Positions 25,301 through 36,707 of a stretch of 64,000 nucleotides of DNA are shown piece after piece. The stretch lies in the NCBI GenBank assembly GCA_037974665.1, contig CM075778.1:14063001-14127000 (forward strand), read 5' to 3'. The translations under genes were made by a program, and so were the position numbers. Position 1 is the first letter of the stretch. Every line of letters begins with the position of its first letter. This DNA is from Ehretia macrophylla (taxonomy: Eukaryota > Streptophyta > Magnoliopsida > Boraginales > Ehretiaceae). The notes under the pieces were generated by a model that worked only from the letters and a program-made list of their open reading frames with translations, searched no databases and had not been told where the DNA came from.

Positions 25301-26071
25301 TAATTATTTTTGCATTACCTGTAAGGTCAAATGAATTTTATGTGCATTTAATTGTTTAATTTATTATTTGAATGTTCTATGTGCATTTTAGTTGCAAGAG
25401 ATTAAAATTTAAGTGGCATTTCATTTAATTTAGCAAACTAGGACATACATGTAATTAACATAAAAGGGGTTTCATATTACTCATTTAACCTTTGTAGATA
25501 TTTTTCCTAGTAGGACATACTTGTAATTATAATGAAAGAGCTTGCATAAGTGGTCATTTGACGTTATATGATATTTTGCCAAGCACATAAGAGTAACCAT
25601 GACCATATGACTAGCATTGTCTCTTTAATTAAAACAAGACAAAGCAAAAAAAAAAAAAAGAAGGGAGATTGGGTAGAGAGAAGGAAAAGGGGAAAAAGAG
25701 GAATAGTAAGGGTTTGTGAAATTTGAGAGAAAAAGAAGGGTTTGCTTGCATTTTAGGCCAATTTGGAAGTGGAAATTGCTTATCCTTATTCAACCTTTGC
25801 TATTTCTTGCTTTAATCTTCAAAAAAAGGTGAGGGATCTTCAAATCTAGAAGTTTAAAGTTTGATATTTTGTTGTGAATTTATGTAATTGTGTTGTAGTT
25901 GTTATTTGTTCTTGTATATCTTATTTGGTAGTGATTAGAGAGTAAAATATATGAATTGAAGTGTGATTGAATCACCAAATGTTGTAAGCTAGCCAAAATG
26001 TGTTGTAGGTGAATTTTGTAACTAGATATAAGTTTAATCTTTATTCATAGCTTAAATAAGAAGTTTTATAC

Positions 26072-26116
<45 letters not shown>

Positions 26117-27404
26117 TTCATAGCATGTTTTAGAGGCTTGGAAGCAAGATTGGAGTGAGTTGAAGTGTGACGGTGTTGGCTGGAATTTTCCAGCGTCGGG
26201 TCCCCTTTGCCGATGCCAGACAACCAACGTGTAGTAGTCCTTTAGGCTTCCTTCATAGTGGTTTAAATGCTTGTTTTGCTACTTAAATGCTAGGTGAATG
26301 CTTGTGTGCTTGTATGGCTTTGCAAGTTATAAAGTGGGTTCCTAAATGTGTTGTAAAATGTTGCTGGTTGGAGTTAAAGTGTTGATAAATGTTATTGCTA
26401 AGGTTCTTGAATGTTGAAGGTGCTTGCTAAAGGTTGGGTAACCTATTTTGTTGCCTAGTAAATGTGCTAATGAATGTTGTTATTAAGTATTGATTGAATG
26501 TTAAATGTTGTTGATGGCAACCTACTTTGTTGTCCTATCAAAATGATGTAAATGCGTGATTGAATGAATGTTATTAAGGCATGGTACCGTCATGTCAGCT
26601 CGGGCGGCATCGGGCTTGCCTGGTTGAATTGGCATGACTACTGTGGTCCTATTCCCTATCCTGCATGCACGGAGAGTTTCATAGGGTGTGGGTCGTAGGT
26701 TTTGGGTGTATCTCCGAAGTGCACTTTAGTAGGAGTAATAAGAAGTGACAGAGTTCGTGATGGTGGTATAAGGGGACGACATCAACAATGTTTAGCGTAT
26801 CCTTCTTGAATGTTTATATAGCTTTGTTGTTACTTGAGTTACTTGCGTTAATGTTTATATATTGTTTCAAGGCATGTTTTCAAATGGATTTTCAAGTAAA
26901 AGCTTTTCCAAAACCTCCCGTTTTCCCCTCTCACTGAGCCTGTTTAGATCACCCCGTTTTATGAACATTTCAAGTGAGCCCGAAGTTGAGTACGTGCCTC
27001 AAGACAATGAAAATGAACCTTATGCTTGATGTGCTTGGATGAACATGTTGTTTATGTACATATTGTTGTTATGTAGTTCATGTTGTAAGTAAAGACTTTT
27101 GATCATGTAATATGATTGGCCAATGTTGTCAATTTTGAACTTTAAATGACTTTTTTATAATTAGGGAAGTTAGCTGGCCATGTTCATAATGTTCGGCTTA
27201 TGGCAGCCTATTTTGGAAAACCACGTAGTTATTATGTCCATGTTTAAAGTAGGTTGACCAGGTGGTTTTGTTGTGTAATCCACATTGCTTGTTAAGTGAA
27301 TTGTTGTACAAGTGGAATTGTCAAATGTGGCATATTACAGGTGTTATAACATCAAAATTCCATCGCGTCCGGATTTGGTTCTAAGCAGGGTCAGGTCAGG
27401 GCGT
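25300..27404 (+). mobile_element. Tekay-like LTR, left border uncertain
   Basis: The right end GGTCAGGTCAGGGCGTGA resembles Tekay LTR ends but lacks the terminal CA and runs straight into Copia coding sequence. The conserved module is at about 26584-26726, preceded by CAACCTACTTTGTTG and followed by CTCTCACTGAGCCTG (26928-26942), as in the other LTRs. A poly-A/purine stretch (25645-25700) and a (TG)n run are internal. The left end is a guess. Confidence 0.55.
26072..26118. repeat. (TA)n-(TG)n microsatellite
   Basis: A short TA run (26072-26084) passes into TG repeats (26085-26108) within the Tekay-like LTR. The minus-strand ORF of 60 codons over it is a translation of this repeat. Confidence 0.85.
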
Positions 27405-27778
27405 GAAGCAACCAATAGTCATATTATCAACATGTGAAGCTGAGTATGTAGCTACTACTGCAACTGTGTGTCATGCGCTATGGCTACAGAATTTGCTTAA
27501 GGAGCTCAACTTTTCTCGAGATGAAGCAACACAAATATTTGTGGACAACAAGTTAGCAATTCTGTTGGCAAAGAAATCCTGTCTTCCATGATAGAAGCAA
27601 GCACATTAATATCAGATATCACTTCATCAGAGAATGTGTCATGAAAAAGGATGTCCAAATAAAGTTCATGAAGTCACAAGACCAGGTAGCAGATATTTTC
27701 ACTAAGCCTCTCCCGACTGAAGTTTTTCTCAAGCTGAGATCTCATCTTGGAATAACAAATTCAAGTTTAAAAGGGGGT
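27403..27778 (+). pseudogene. Copia RNase H, C-terminal fragment
   Basis: Only the last part of a Ty1/copia polyprotein remains. It starts KQPIVILSTCEAEY, then WLQNLLKEL and IFVDNK, up to 27590, where a frame change occurs. It continues in another frame with the RSKHINIRYHFIRE, QDQVADIFTKPLP and LRSHLGI motifs. These are the conserved end of Copia RNase H. The last codons are followed by a purine tract AAAAGGGGG and an LTR. Everything upstream (gag, integrase, RT) is missing; the Tekay-like LTR occupies that side. Confidence 0.88.
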
Positions 27779-28229
27779 GTTGAAAAGTAAACTTGAATTT
27801 GGACTAAGTATCAAACATTGGGCTAGCTATAACATTTATTTGGTTCAAAACAAAGAAAATGTTGGTCCAATTGAGAGCTCAAGTTAGAAAATTAACGAGC
27901 CCAAATTCTAGAAGAAGTCTTGAAAGAATATATTAGAAAATTATTTAAAAGAGTCTAAGAGAAAAATTAATTATCTAAATATCTTTGACTAGCTAGAAGG
28001 ATCTAGGAATATTATCTAACATATTTCAAGCATCTTCAAGAATATATTGTGTATAGAATCCTCATTTAGCACCTATAAATAAGGGAAACTCTAAGCATTT
28101 GTAACCAAACCAAAGTTGTAATCTTTTCTTCAATACAAGTTCTTTAATTCCTCCAAAATTCTCCTCTTCTACTTCTTAAATATTTTCTACATAAGTTCTA
28201 GTTCTCTCAATTAGTCTAGACCTATAACA
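27779..28229 (+). mobile_element. 3' LTR of the truncated Copia element
   Basis: The LTR is 451 bp from TGTTGAAAAGTAAAC to CTATAACA, placed by the PPT directly before it and the TG...CA ends. It has a TATA box at 28074-28083 (TATAAATAAG). The partner 5' LTR is not in the window, so no date or target duplication is available. Confidence 0.75.
28074..28083 (+). promoter_or_regulatory. TATA box in Copia LTR
   Basis: TATAAATAAG lies 146-155 bases before the LTR end, the usual U3 position for a short Copia LTR. Confidence 0.5.
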
Positions 28230-28643
28230 ACATATATAACCCGCAAAAGCCCCCACGCTCCCCCTTCACCCCGCCACACACACATAAATAAAAAATAAAT
28301 GAAAACACACACACTCACAACACAATTATTATAATAGAGAAAGAAAAACATGCCTTGCCCTTCCAAATTTGGGTTTCCAAGGATATTATCGAAAAAAAAT
28401 ATTTTCTATTTGGCGCCCGTAAAACACAAAATTTTGCCCCTTGCATGCTTGGCAAAGTGTAAAAAGCAAAATGGCTACTCTGTGTGCAAACATTTGTACT
28501 TTATACATGCGGGGATTAGTAATGTGCAGTGAAACGCATTTGTGGATTGAAAAAATTCAAAATTTGTACAGACATTTGTACTTTAAAGTACTTTTCTAGG
28601 TGTAGGTAATAAGAAGTATAGCCAAACGCTATTTGTCATTTCC
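28230..28643. other. Interval without recognised feature
   Basis: A C-rich stretch with CA repeats (28245-28325) is followed by AT-rich sequence. A 60-codon ORF at 28350 shows no recognisable motif. Confidence 0.5.
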
Positions 28644-28670
28644 TTAGGGCATCCTCAATGGAGTCTCTAA

Positions 28671-28710
28671 GGAGTCTCTAAATAGCAATAATTGCTATTT
28701 TAGAGACTCC
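28671..28710. repeat. Inverted repeat next to the element's left end
   Basis: GGAGTCTCTAAATAGCAAT and its complement lie back to back with one or two unpaired bases. The same GGAGTCTCTAA phrase forms part of the terminal repeat. Confidence 0.85.
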
Positions 28711-28811
28711 ATTGATCAAAATTCATCACCAATGGGAGTCTTTAAAATACTATTTGATAGTTTTTGGCAACATTATGACATCACTCAAGCTTTGAGTCTC
28801 CAAAATAGCAC

Positions 28812-28859
28812 ATAGTCTCTATTTTTTTCAACAAATTTGTTGAAAAAAATAGAGACTAT
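28812..28859. repeat. Perfect 48-bp palindrome
   Basis: Both strands read the same from 28812 to 28859; the left arm begins ATAGTCTCTATTTTTTTCAA and the centre is AAATTT. It can form a cruciform without a loop and lies inside the Harbinger-like element. Confidence 0.95.
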
Positions 28860-28901
28860 ACAAGAAGACAAAAATGAGTCTTAAAAAAAAAAAAATATCA
28901 G

Positions 28902-28936
28902 ATCTGACGATGTCAGATTGTCTGACATCGTCAGAT
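28902..28936. repeat. Perfect 16-bp stem with 3-base loop
   Basis: ATCTGACGATGTCAGA and its complement flank TTG. The stem itself contains the shorter inverted repeat TCTGAC...GTCAGA, so alternative foldings exist. Confidence 0.95.
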
Positions 28937-29089
28937 TTGAAAAAAAAAGTACAAAAAAAGAGCACAAACAACAACAAACAAATTTATTACAATACAATTA
29001 TTTTTTTCAACAAATAACAAAAAAAAGGTAAACACAGCTCTGAAAAAAAAAAAAAAACATAAAGTTTGTGTTGGTGGTTTCGCCGGTAG

Positions 29090-29420
29090 TGGGGTGGCAG
29101 CGGAGAAGATGGTGGGGGGAGGGGTGGGATGCAGCGGAGAAAAGGAGGGGGGGATAGGGGAGGGGGGGGGGGGGAAGGCACTGATGTTGCAGGGAAAAAA
29201 AGGGGAAGAAGAAGAAGATGGGGGGAGGGAGGGGGCGGCGCAGTGTGTATATATAGATATATGTGTCTGTGTAGGTATATAGATTTTTGTGTGTGTGTGT
29301 GGGGATACTTGTATATGTTTGTGTGTGTGCAGGGAAAGAAAGGGACGGGGGAGATTGCAGGGAAAAAAGAAAGAGAAGGAAATGTGGGTGGGTGGGAGGA
29401 TGGGTGGGTGAGGGTTTTTA
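29090..29420 (+). repeat. G/purine-rich low-complexity block
   Basis: Many runs of three or more G (for example GGGGGGAGGGGTGGG and a run of about eleven G near 29165) sit in an otherwise AT-rich element. Runs this dense could form G-quadruplexes on the plus strand. The ORFs of 60-100 codons here are made of G, E, K and R and are not genes. Confidence 0.8.
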
Positions 29421-30410
29421 ATTAAGTTTTTTTATTATTTTTATTTAGAGTTTTGTATTTAAATAATCTAAATAATAATTAATTAAAAAAGTAATATGCA
29501 AAAAAAAATAACACATAATTAAATTATTATGTAAAATTAAAATTAACACAATATATTGACTCAATTTTATAGAAACTCAATTTTATTTAGGGTTTTTTAA
29601 AAGGGATTTTGTAATTAAGCTTTTTTAATTAGATTTTTTAATTAAGGTTTTACATTTAGGATTTTTTAATTAGACATTATTTCTAATTATGGTTTTGTAT
29701 TTTATTTTTTTATTTTAGTTTTTTTGGTTTGGTAAACTTTTTTATTGCTGCTTTTTTTTTTGAACCGATATTACTGCTTGTTGAAAAAATAAAATTTTCT
29801 ACTTTATTTTTTGTTTAGGTGAAAAAATTAATTAATGGGAAAATTTAATTAAGATTTTTTTTACGTATAGTTTTTTTTAAATGTTATATTCGTTGCAATT
29901 TATTTATTTTTTGGTTGAAATATTCGTTAAAAAAATTAAAATAATCTAAATAACAATTAATTAAAAAAATAACAAATAACCAAATTATTATATAAAATTA
30001 AAATTAACACAATATCGAAACTCAATTTTATGGAGACCGTCACCGGAGATGTTTTTTTATCTTGGTATTTAAATGGGTCTTTAAAATAGTTTTTTTTTCA
30101 TTGGTCTCTAAGTGGGTCTCTAAAACACTATTTGGTCTCTATTTGGATCTCTAAAATGATGGATAGGGACCCATTATAAAGACTCCATTGATGATAGCCT
30201 TAATATGCTCAGTTTTTCTAAGAGCATCATTTACAAAATGCATGCAGTTAATTGATCAAGTTGCACAACTCTCACCTAACCCAGTTTTTTCTTATGAGAA
30301 ACTCTTCAAAAAATTTAACTGATCGGTTAGTTAAAATTTTTATACATAAAATATTAAAACCAAACACATATGATGACCATTCATTAAGTAAATTTTTTTT
30401 TATTAACCGA

Positions 30411-31031
30411 TTAATCAGATTTTTTTAAAAAATTTCCTTTACTTCTTAAAAGCCTATACGTTGATATCTTGACCCCAAACAACTTCATTGGTTGAACTCG
30501 TTGAACTCCTTCATTTTTTGCCACGTCTTCTTTTTTGGCTTGAGGCCTCCAATCTATGAAAAACTGCATGTCTAGACTTGTTGAACGCAGAAAACATATT
30601 ACATCTCCGGCATTTACGCCCTTTTCCCTCACAAATTGATTCCACTCGCTTGTGAATACATTGCCTTGGAAGCTTTTCCAAAACGTAAATCTGAATCTCC
30701 ATGTTTTGCCTTCACAATCTTTCATGCACAATAAAGTACCATCCGAGGTAGTTGCTTCATGCAGTGGAAAGTGTTTCTTAGCTTGGTGCTTCGGTATGGC
30801 TAACCGGCATAATTTTATGTCGCTCCTTGTTATTACCTTATCAAAAAGCTTTTCCAGTCTACCCGAAGGAGTAAAACTCGATACCTCTTTTACCATATTA
30901 AGGTCATAAGGATAGTCTCTGTGTTTGCGATCGTCAATTATTGAGCCGTTATGGTTTCTTGGCAGCATGTCTATGGAGTATCTCAACTTCACAATTGTTT
31001 CTCTTCTGATAACGTCTAAGATTTTTAAGAC
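30411..31031 (-). pseudogene. RAV-type B3 domain fragment with KLFGV motif
   Basis: The frame encodes a plant B3 DNA-binding domain. Counting from the GTG codon at 30992, B3 spans residues 49-149 (LFDKVITRSD, RLAIPKH, WRFRFTFW, GDVICFLRS), close to the B3 of RAV proteins. KLFGV at residues 170-174 (30471-30485) matches the R/KLFGV repression motif of RAV and related B3 repressors. RAV proteins also carry an upstream AP2 domain. Here the frame opens only at 31031, and the residues before B3 resemble the AP2-B3 linker; no AP2 is present and the first in-frame ATG is at 30968. It is thus most likely a 5'-truncated copy of a RAV gene. A short B3-only gene starting at 30968 is the alternative. The B3 body has no stop and appears little decayed. 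Confidence 0.75.
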
Positions 31032-32060
31032 CTAGCTCATAATTGCTCACTAGTGAAGCGTTGAGCTAAAACCTAGAGACATGTATTTGGTGTTATATAT
31101 GTGCACATTTATAACAGCGAGACACTTTTTTAGTATGTCACTATGATTGTGTAAATTCATGAGATGCATAGGAAAAGAACAAAGATAGAGGGCCATGCAT
31201 GAGTCATGCAAAGAGAGACCTTTCATGATAGACGGATAGGTAGGGAGGAAGCTGCTGGATATGAGGCCTTGGTTATGGGTAATAGGCAGCAAGCAGAGGG
31301 TTACAAGATTCAGACGACCACAAATCTAATTTTATAGTACCATAACGAATCCCATCTGTCAAGAAACCAATGGGAACAAAAAGGAAGGATTCTCTAGGAC
31401 GTATGTTTTAACTCCTTCACCTTTAGATGTGAATTAAGTATACTTATCTTGTCAATTAGACTACACGCTTGCAGTGGACCTACACGCGTTGGCGAAAGGA
31501 GGAAAAGAGGACAATGTGAGAGAAAAGGGTGACAATTCTTTAAAAAGTCCAATTCTTTATCTGAAAATGCTTTTAGATAAAAATTGAATCTGAAAAAAGT
31601 TAAAAAACAAGAAACTTTAAATTAGAACTTTTTAAAATAAGTTTTTGCGAAACTATTTTTATATAATGCGGGAAGCTATTTTTTTTTCTCAAATATACCC
31701 TTCATATTTTTTAAAGTAGAATACTGTCATCAAATTTTTTAAAAGTTCAATATTGTCCATTATTGGCCAAACAGTCAACGACTTTTGTTCAATAATACTT
31801 TTTACCAAAGCTCCACAGCTCAAAACATAAAATTTTACAGTTATGTCAAACAGAGTCTATCTAAGGAGATAAAAAAAAAACACTTTTACGAATGAACTGA
31901 AGATTTTTTTAGTGGTCATCTAATTAAGATAACCTTTTGCTCAAAGTTCTACCTTAAGAAAAGAGAAAAGAAAGCTTCAGAGAGTTGTACTAATTTTATT
32001 TCAATTAAGCTAATTGATCAATCCTTTTGTTGTTTGTAGATAGAATATATACTGTAGAAA
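31032..32060. other. AT-rich interval without recognised gene
   Basis: The interval holds no ORF with recognisable motifs. If the B3 piece were a live gene its promoter would lie here, but I see no convincing TATA box close to 31031. It continues beyond the Tat element at 62170. Confidence 0.5.
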
Positions 32061-32065
32061 TGTAG
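32061..32065 (+). repeat. Target site duplication TGTAG, left copy
   Basis: TGTAG directly before the Tat 5' LTR is found again at 62165-62169 after the 3' LTR, 30 kb away. This shows that everything between belongs to one insertion plus later nested insertions. Confidence 0.9.
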
Positions 32066-32490
32066 TGACGAGGGGTAGCCGAGCTAGGGTAGGCCAACTC
32101 GAACCAAGACTGACCCAATCAGCTAACGCCCAGCCTGAATGCCGACCCGACCTCACCCTGACTCAAGAAAACCCCCGACCCTTGTGCCAGTTGTTCTGAT
32201 GGGACATAAAGCTCTGATGAGACATAAAGTTGCACAACATTAATTGTTGTCAGATCCCAATTTAGTATAAATAGAGCTCTACTACCGCATTTAAGTGGTA
32301 ACTCGCCATAAATACTTTCAACTATCTTGTTAGTTCGGACACACTAATCATTCACACACCTGAGGGAAAAATCCGGGTCATTACCCCGCCTTTTCCTTCA
32401 TTTCCTTGTGCAGGTCAAGTAGACAACCTGAATGTCCAGCTCGGCAGATGAAGTCACCCAACCTCAACTACGAGTTTTCCAACCTCGACA
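32066..32490 (+). mobile_element. 5' LTR of the Tat element
   Basis: The LTR is 425 bp from TGACGAGGGGTAG to CAACCTCGACA. It has a TATA box at 32266-32274 (TATAAATAG). The ends are set by comparison with 61740-62164 and by the target duplication. Confidence 0.9.
32266..32274 (+). promoter_or_regulatory. TATA box of the Tat 5' LTR
   Basis: TATAAATAG inside TTTAGTATAAATAGAGCTC is kept in the 3' LTR at 61940-61948. It is the likely promoter for the gag-pol transcript. Confidence 0.65.
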
Positions 32491-32492
32491 GT

Positions 32493-32509
32493 TTGGCGCC
32501 GTCTGTGGG
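32493..32509 (+). other. PBS of the Tat element
   Basis: TTGGCGCCGTCTGTGGG lies just after the 5' LTR. It is the GGCGCCGT type of priming site common in Tat and Athila elements and differs from the tRNA-Met site of the Tekay elements here. Confidence 0.85.
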
Positions 32510-32548
32510 AAGCTTATATTTCCAACACCCTTCCTACTACTCAATGAG

Positions 32549-32592
32549 AAACCATCATGGTGCAAACTAGAAACCATCATGGTGCAAACTAG
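32549..32592 (+). repeat. 22-bp tandem duplication at the gag start
   Basis: AAACCATCATGGTGCAAACT is present twice in a row, so the presumed start ATG is doubled (32557 and 32579). Only the second opens into the gag frame. Confidence 0.8.
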
Positions 32593-33668
32593 AAGCCACA
32601 GCACGCAGGTAGAAGACTCGTTCTACCCGGATGAGGACCTCAAAACCATATAAGGGCCTAGCCAAAACCTAACCCAAACCAACGTTGGAACGAGCTAACA
32701 TATACATTTAGCCTCACAAACCAACCCCTCTACAGATGTTGGCCCCAACTTCAGCCTGATGCCAAAGACAATGATGATACTCATGATGTTTGAGGAACTC
32801 AAGGAGTAGGTAGCCTAGCTAGCTGTGGAACCCCCAACTCCGCAAGTAGCTATGCCATGGCCTGCGCGCCCACAGTTCCGCATTCCTTCCCCAGAGCAAA
32901 CTCGGGCTCAGGATGGAGAGGACCTCCTAGAGCCGGTGGCGAGACCCAGAGAAGCGAGAGGCAGAAGGGCCGCGCAAGTTGATCCCGAGCAGGCCAAGAC
33001 CGTAGTTGTCATAGCCAAGGTCATTAACCAGCTCAGTGTAAGCCCACTGTCTCTCGAGGTGCTGGCCACCCCATTACCCACCGATAACCGGATGCCCAAC
33101 CTGGCAGTCTATAATGGGGACGGAGACCCCGCTAGCCACCTGCTCAACTTTGATCACCACATGACTTTGCATGACATGACCGATCTCATAAAGGCGAAGA
33201 CATTCCCGACTACCTTGGTTGGCAATGCCTTGGATTGGTTCCAAAAACTTCATCACGGTTCTATTGCAAGTTTTCCTCAGTTGGCAGAGGCTTTTTTGTC
33301 CCGTCATACATCATCATTGCTGTTGGTGAAGCAGCAGAAATGAAAAAGTTTGAGGGCTTATACAACCCAGTTTAATGAGGAGTCCCTCAGAATTCCCAAC
33401 CTGGAGGACTCTATGGCATTGATGGCTTACTAAAACGGGCTCAGGTCGGGCCCCCTCACATCATCCTTGGCCATCGACCCTGTGGATACTGTAGCTGAGT
33501 TGATGGTACGAGTAGAGAGGTACATACACTTGGAAGAAATCCACTAGGCGAAGAGGGACAATAATAAGGAGAAAGAAGCCGGTAATAAGGATGAGGTCGC
33601 CCGAGGCCAATCTGGGGGAATTGCCCAAAATGACTGAGGCAAGTAGCCTCAACAGCCCAGGCAGAACT
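32579..33668 (+). pseudogene. gag of the Tat element, 5' part
   Basis: The likely start is ATG at 32579 (MVQTRSHST, a usual Tat gag opening). The frame breaks at TAA near 32651, with further stops before 32825. The longest open piece (32825-33343) holds the gag core: YNGDGDPASHLLNF, ALDWFQKL and SFPQLAEAF. After 33343 the homology goes on through several stops (SLRAYTTQFNEESLRIPNL, HLEEIH). The gene is interrupted at 33668 by a solo LTR and continues at 41232. Confidence 0.85.
33664..33668 (+). repeat. Target duplication GAACT of the first solo LTR, left copy
   Basis: GAACT before the LTR and GAACC at 41232-41236 after it differ at one base, as expected for an old solo LTR. Confidence 0.65.
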
Positions 33669-35925
33669 TGTAGCGTCCGATCCCTCACGAGACCAGGACT
33701 CCTATTTATCACGCTATTCTCAACCTAATTCCAAACCTCGGACATGAAATTTAGAGAAAAACGGACGGAGTTTCCTTTATATATAGGACTATCTGGAAAC
33801 CTACAAACAACAACATACAACCACAAGACCATAATCTTCAACCTTAATCCATTTCATCCTTACAAGCATGCAAGTCAACTAGACAACAAGATAAAGGTTA
33901 CAAATTAATAAAACATTACAAGCCATTCATAACTATCAATACATTCTAAACTTAACTTTACAATTACAAAACTGAATTCAATGACAATCCACGTAAGCCA
34001 GCATAGTCAACACGAAACTTTCGAGCCTTCTTTTCTACCTATGATATCACTGATCCTGAAAGGTGTTAGAAACGAGGGTGAGTATACAACATGTATACTC
34101 AGTGAGGGAGGTGATGCAGCATACCGGGCGTGCAATGCAGCAACTTAACACAATTAATACAATAAATAAGCAATGAATAACAATTCTAATACCACATTTT
34201 AAAAGGATACAATTGATAATCCTTATCACTCCAAATCTTCGATCCCCGATCCTCGATCCATGAACCACAATCTCAATCTCGATATGCTGGAATCCCTTAC
34301 ACCAATGGGTACTCCGGATGTACCCGATCCTACGACCCAACACCCCTTGGCAATCTCCGGACCAGGCGAGTGAGGGAATAGCAGACGGAGCTAAGGCAAC
34401 CAACACTGGCAAGCCCGATGCCGCCCAGCGAGGCCATCGCATCCGCCGCGACAATGAGGTTGCGCAACCACGATGCAATGCAAAAATGATAACAATGACA
34501 ATATAATCAAGAAATACATTTAAGGACAAAAAGTAGGTTGTCCTCACACCAAATTACAATTTAGCAACAATAAGCATATATCAATTATGAAATTATACTA
34601 AACAATATACTCTTTTACCAAAAAAAAATAAACTATAATGCACGTAAGGATGCAGGTCCCTCACCTTTATCAAGCTTCAAGACGTAAAAATGGCTTAGTT
34701 ACTCCAACTTTCATTTAGCTCGAATATGCAAATCCCTAGTATATTCATTTAAGTATAACACTTTAGCAATTGATTATATTAACTCCACATTAGCACGTAA
34801 TCCCAAATAACCACATATTATTCATGTATGTCATATTGCCACATAGCCTAAGTAATCAAAAGAATAACTCTAAAACATTTCTTTAATCTTACCAAGGACA
34901 TTAACTATATCAACTTTAACAAGTTAACTTCATAACTAATTCAAATTCATTTATATTGCAAAGGAATATCAAACTAAGTATTAAATCAAGACAACTATGC
35001 TTAACACTTAAACATAATTCAACTATAACAAAATCTAAGATTCATTATCATGTTTATTCACCCAAGTACAACATATATAACTCAATTAAAAATCAAATAT
35101 AGCAATTAAGTAGTCCAATTAACTAACTAAGTAACAAGTTCAACCAATTCATATAAATTCTAACAAAACTCTTTTCCAATTGCTTACGAATTAGGTTCTA
35201 AACTTCACGTACGATATGAAACTTCAAATCTAACTTTACCAATCTCATTTAGCCACATTTTGATACACCTAAATGCCATGAACCCACATTTCCAAGCATA
35301 ATTACACAAAAACACCAAAAAGCTCCTTAAGTGATTTGAACTACAGTTATCTAATTCGATTAACCAAACCACGTTATAAATACATTTTAAAGCCTTCCTA
35401 ACACATCTAAGGTCATCTAGCTATTCAAACATGACAAATTCAAACCTTCGTTCTAAAGTCCCCTTTTTCAACTAGGCAATTCTACTTCCATACGAAATTC
35501 AAAACTCCGACTCTATAAACCCACTATACAACATCCCTAAGGATAACAAAGGTCACTTATTAAAGCCATGAAAACCCGCTTTGGGGGCAAAATCTCAGAA
35601 AGGCCCCGAGTGGGTTTTAACTATGACTACCCAATTCGGACCCCAATTTCACGCAACGAAAGCACCATAAGTGCTTCCATGCCCCAATGATACATAATCT
35701 AAAGCTCAAACATGCCCGGATTGCATTACGTGAAAAATCTCCTTTTTAAAGTAAACAAATTTTGCATTTTAACTCATTTTCGGGCAATTCAACCTCACGT
35801 GAGTCTTTGTCTAGTTTCACTAATTTCTAAAGCTCCTAAGGAAGCCTCAATTCAATCTAATTAACAAATTATATCAAAAACTCTAAATTTTCGGATTTTA
35901 CTATTCACTATCACTATTCATCTTC

Positions 35926-35930
35926 TTCCC
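35926..35930 (+). repeat. Target duplication TTCCC, left copy
   Basis: TTCCC before the Gag-only element is repeated exactly at 40468-40472. Confidence 0.95.
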
Positions 35931-36707
35931 TAATACGAACTAGCCATCCACATTCATTGCACCATTTTGGATGAATTTTCCAGCAAAGATTCAAGTCAAG
36001 ATTATATTTTCAAGATTCAAGAACTTCAAGATTCTTCAAGAAGTTTCAAGAAGATTTGAAGATTTAGTCAAGATTTGATTTCTTTGTAATTCTATCATAG
36101 TTTTAGTTTAAGTTTAATTTGCATTCTAGTTTATTTCCTAGGGTCCACTATGGACGAATTTAGGTGTTCATATTAGGAAAAAGACTTTCTTGGGCTGCAA
36201 GATTAGGTGTTCACACTAGAAAGGAGCTTTTCTTGGGCTGCAAGTTTGCTTCCTTTTTAGTTACTATTCATATTACTATTCATGTGAATAGTTAATAGGA
36301 GTCTTTTCTTGGTCTCCAAGATTGTTTCCTTTGACCTAGTTACTATTCATGTTTTTCTATTTTAGCTAGGGTTTAGGAGTCTTTTCTAATTAGGAAACTT
36401 ATTTGTTCTTTGCCTATATAAGGCTGATTTGCAAGAAATAATAAGAAGACAACTTTGATATTAAATTTGTGAGATTATTCTCCTTAAGTTCTCAAGAACT
36501 TTTTCGAACTTATCAAGATTATTCTTGTGGCGTTCAACTTTGACTTATCAAACGAGATCTCCATCCTCGTTTGTGGCGTCCTCAACTATACCAAGGTTTT
36601 AGCTTTGCTAAGCATAGGGTCGCGGTTCCATCCATTCCTGAAAGGTCTTAGGGTCGTTTGCCATATTTGGTGTTGGGTCGCGTCACATGTTGGCGTGGTT
36701 CGTATCA
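35931..36707 (+). mobile_element. 5' LTR of the Gag-only element
   Basis: The LTR is 777 bp, TAATACGAAC to GTTCGTATCA, with inverted ends (TGATACGAAC expected; A for G in both copies). The TATA box is TATATAAGG at 36415-36423. Confidence 0.93.
36415..36423 (+). promoter_or_regulatory. TATA box of the Gag-only element
   Basis: TATATAAGG lies about 285 bases before the LTR end and is identical in the 3' LTR at 40175-40183. Confidence 0.6.

Larger units (their letters stand above)
28647..30199. mobile_element. PIF/Harbinger-like non-autonomous DNA element
   Basis: The element is bounded by TTA on both sides (28644-28646 and 30200-30202), the 3-bp target of PIF/Harbinger transposons. Its ends are imperfect inverted repeats: GGGCATCCTCAATGGAGTC at the left and GGCTATCATCAATGGAGTC as the reverse complement of the right. 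No transposase ORF is present, so it would need one in trans. The interior is AT-rich with several perfect hairpins, a G/purine-rich block and a duplicated stretch (about 29460-29560 and 29940-30020). A different superfamily with a chance TTA remains possible. Confidence 0.6.

Noticed and set aside
29094..29425. Glycine/glutamate-rich ORFs
   Set aside because: They are simple-sequence translation of the G-rich block, without start context or conserved domain.
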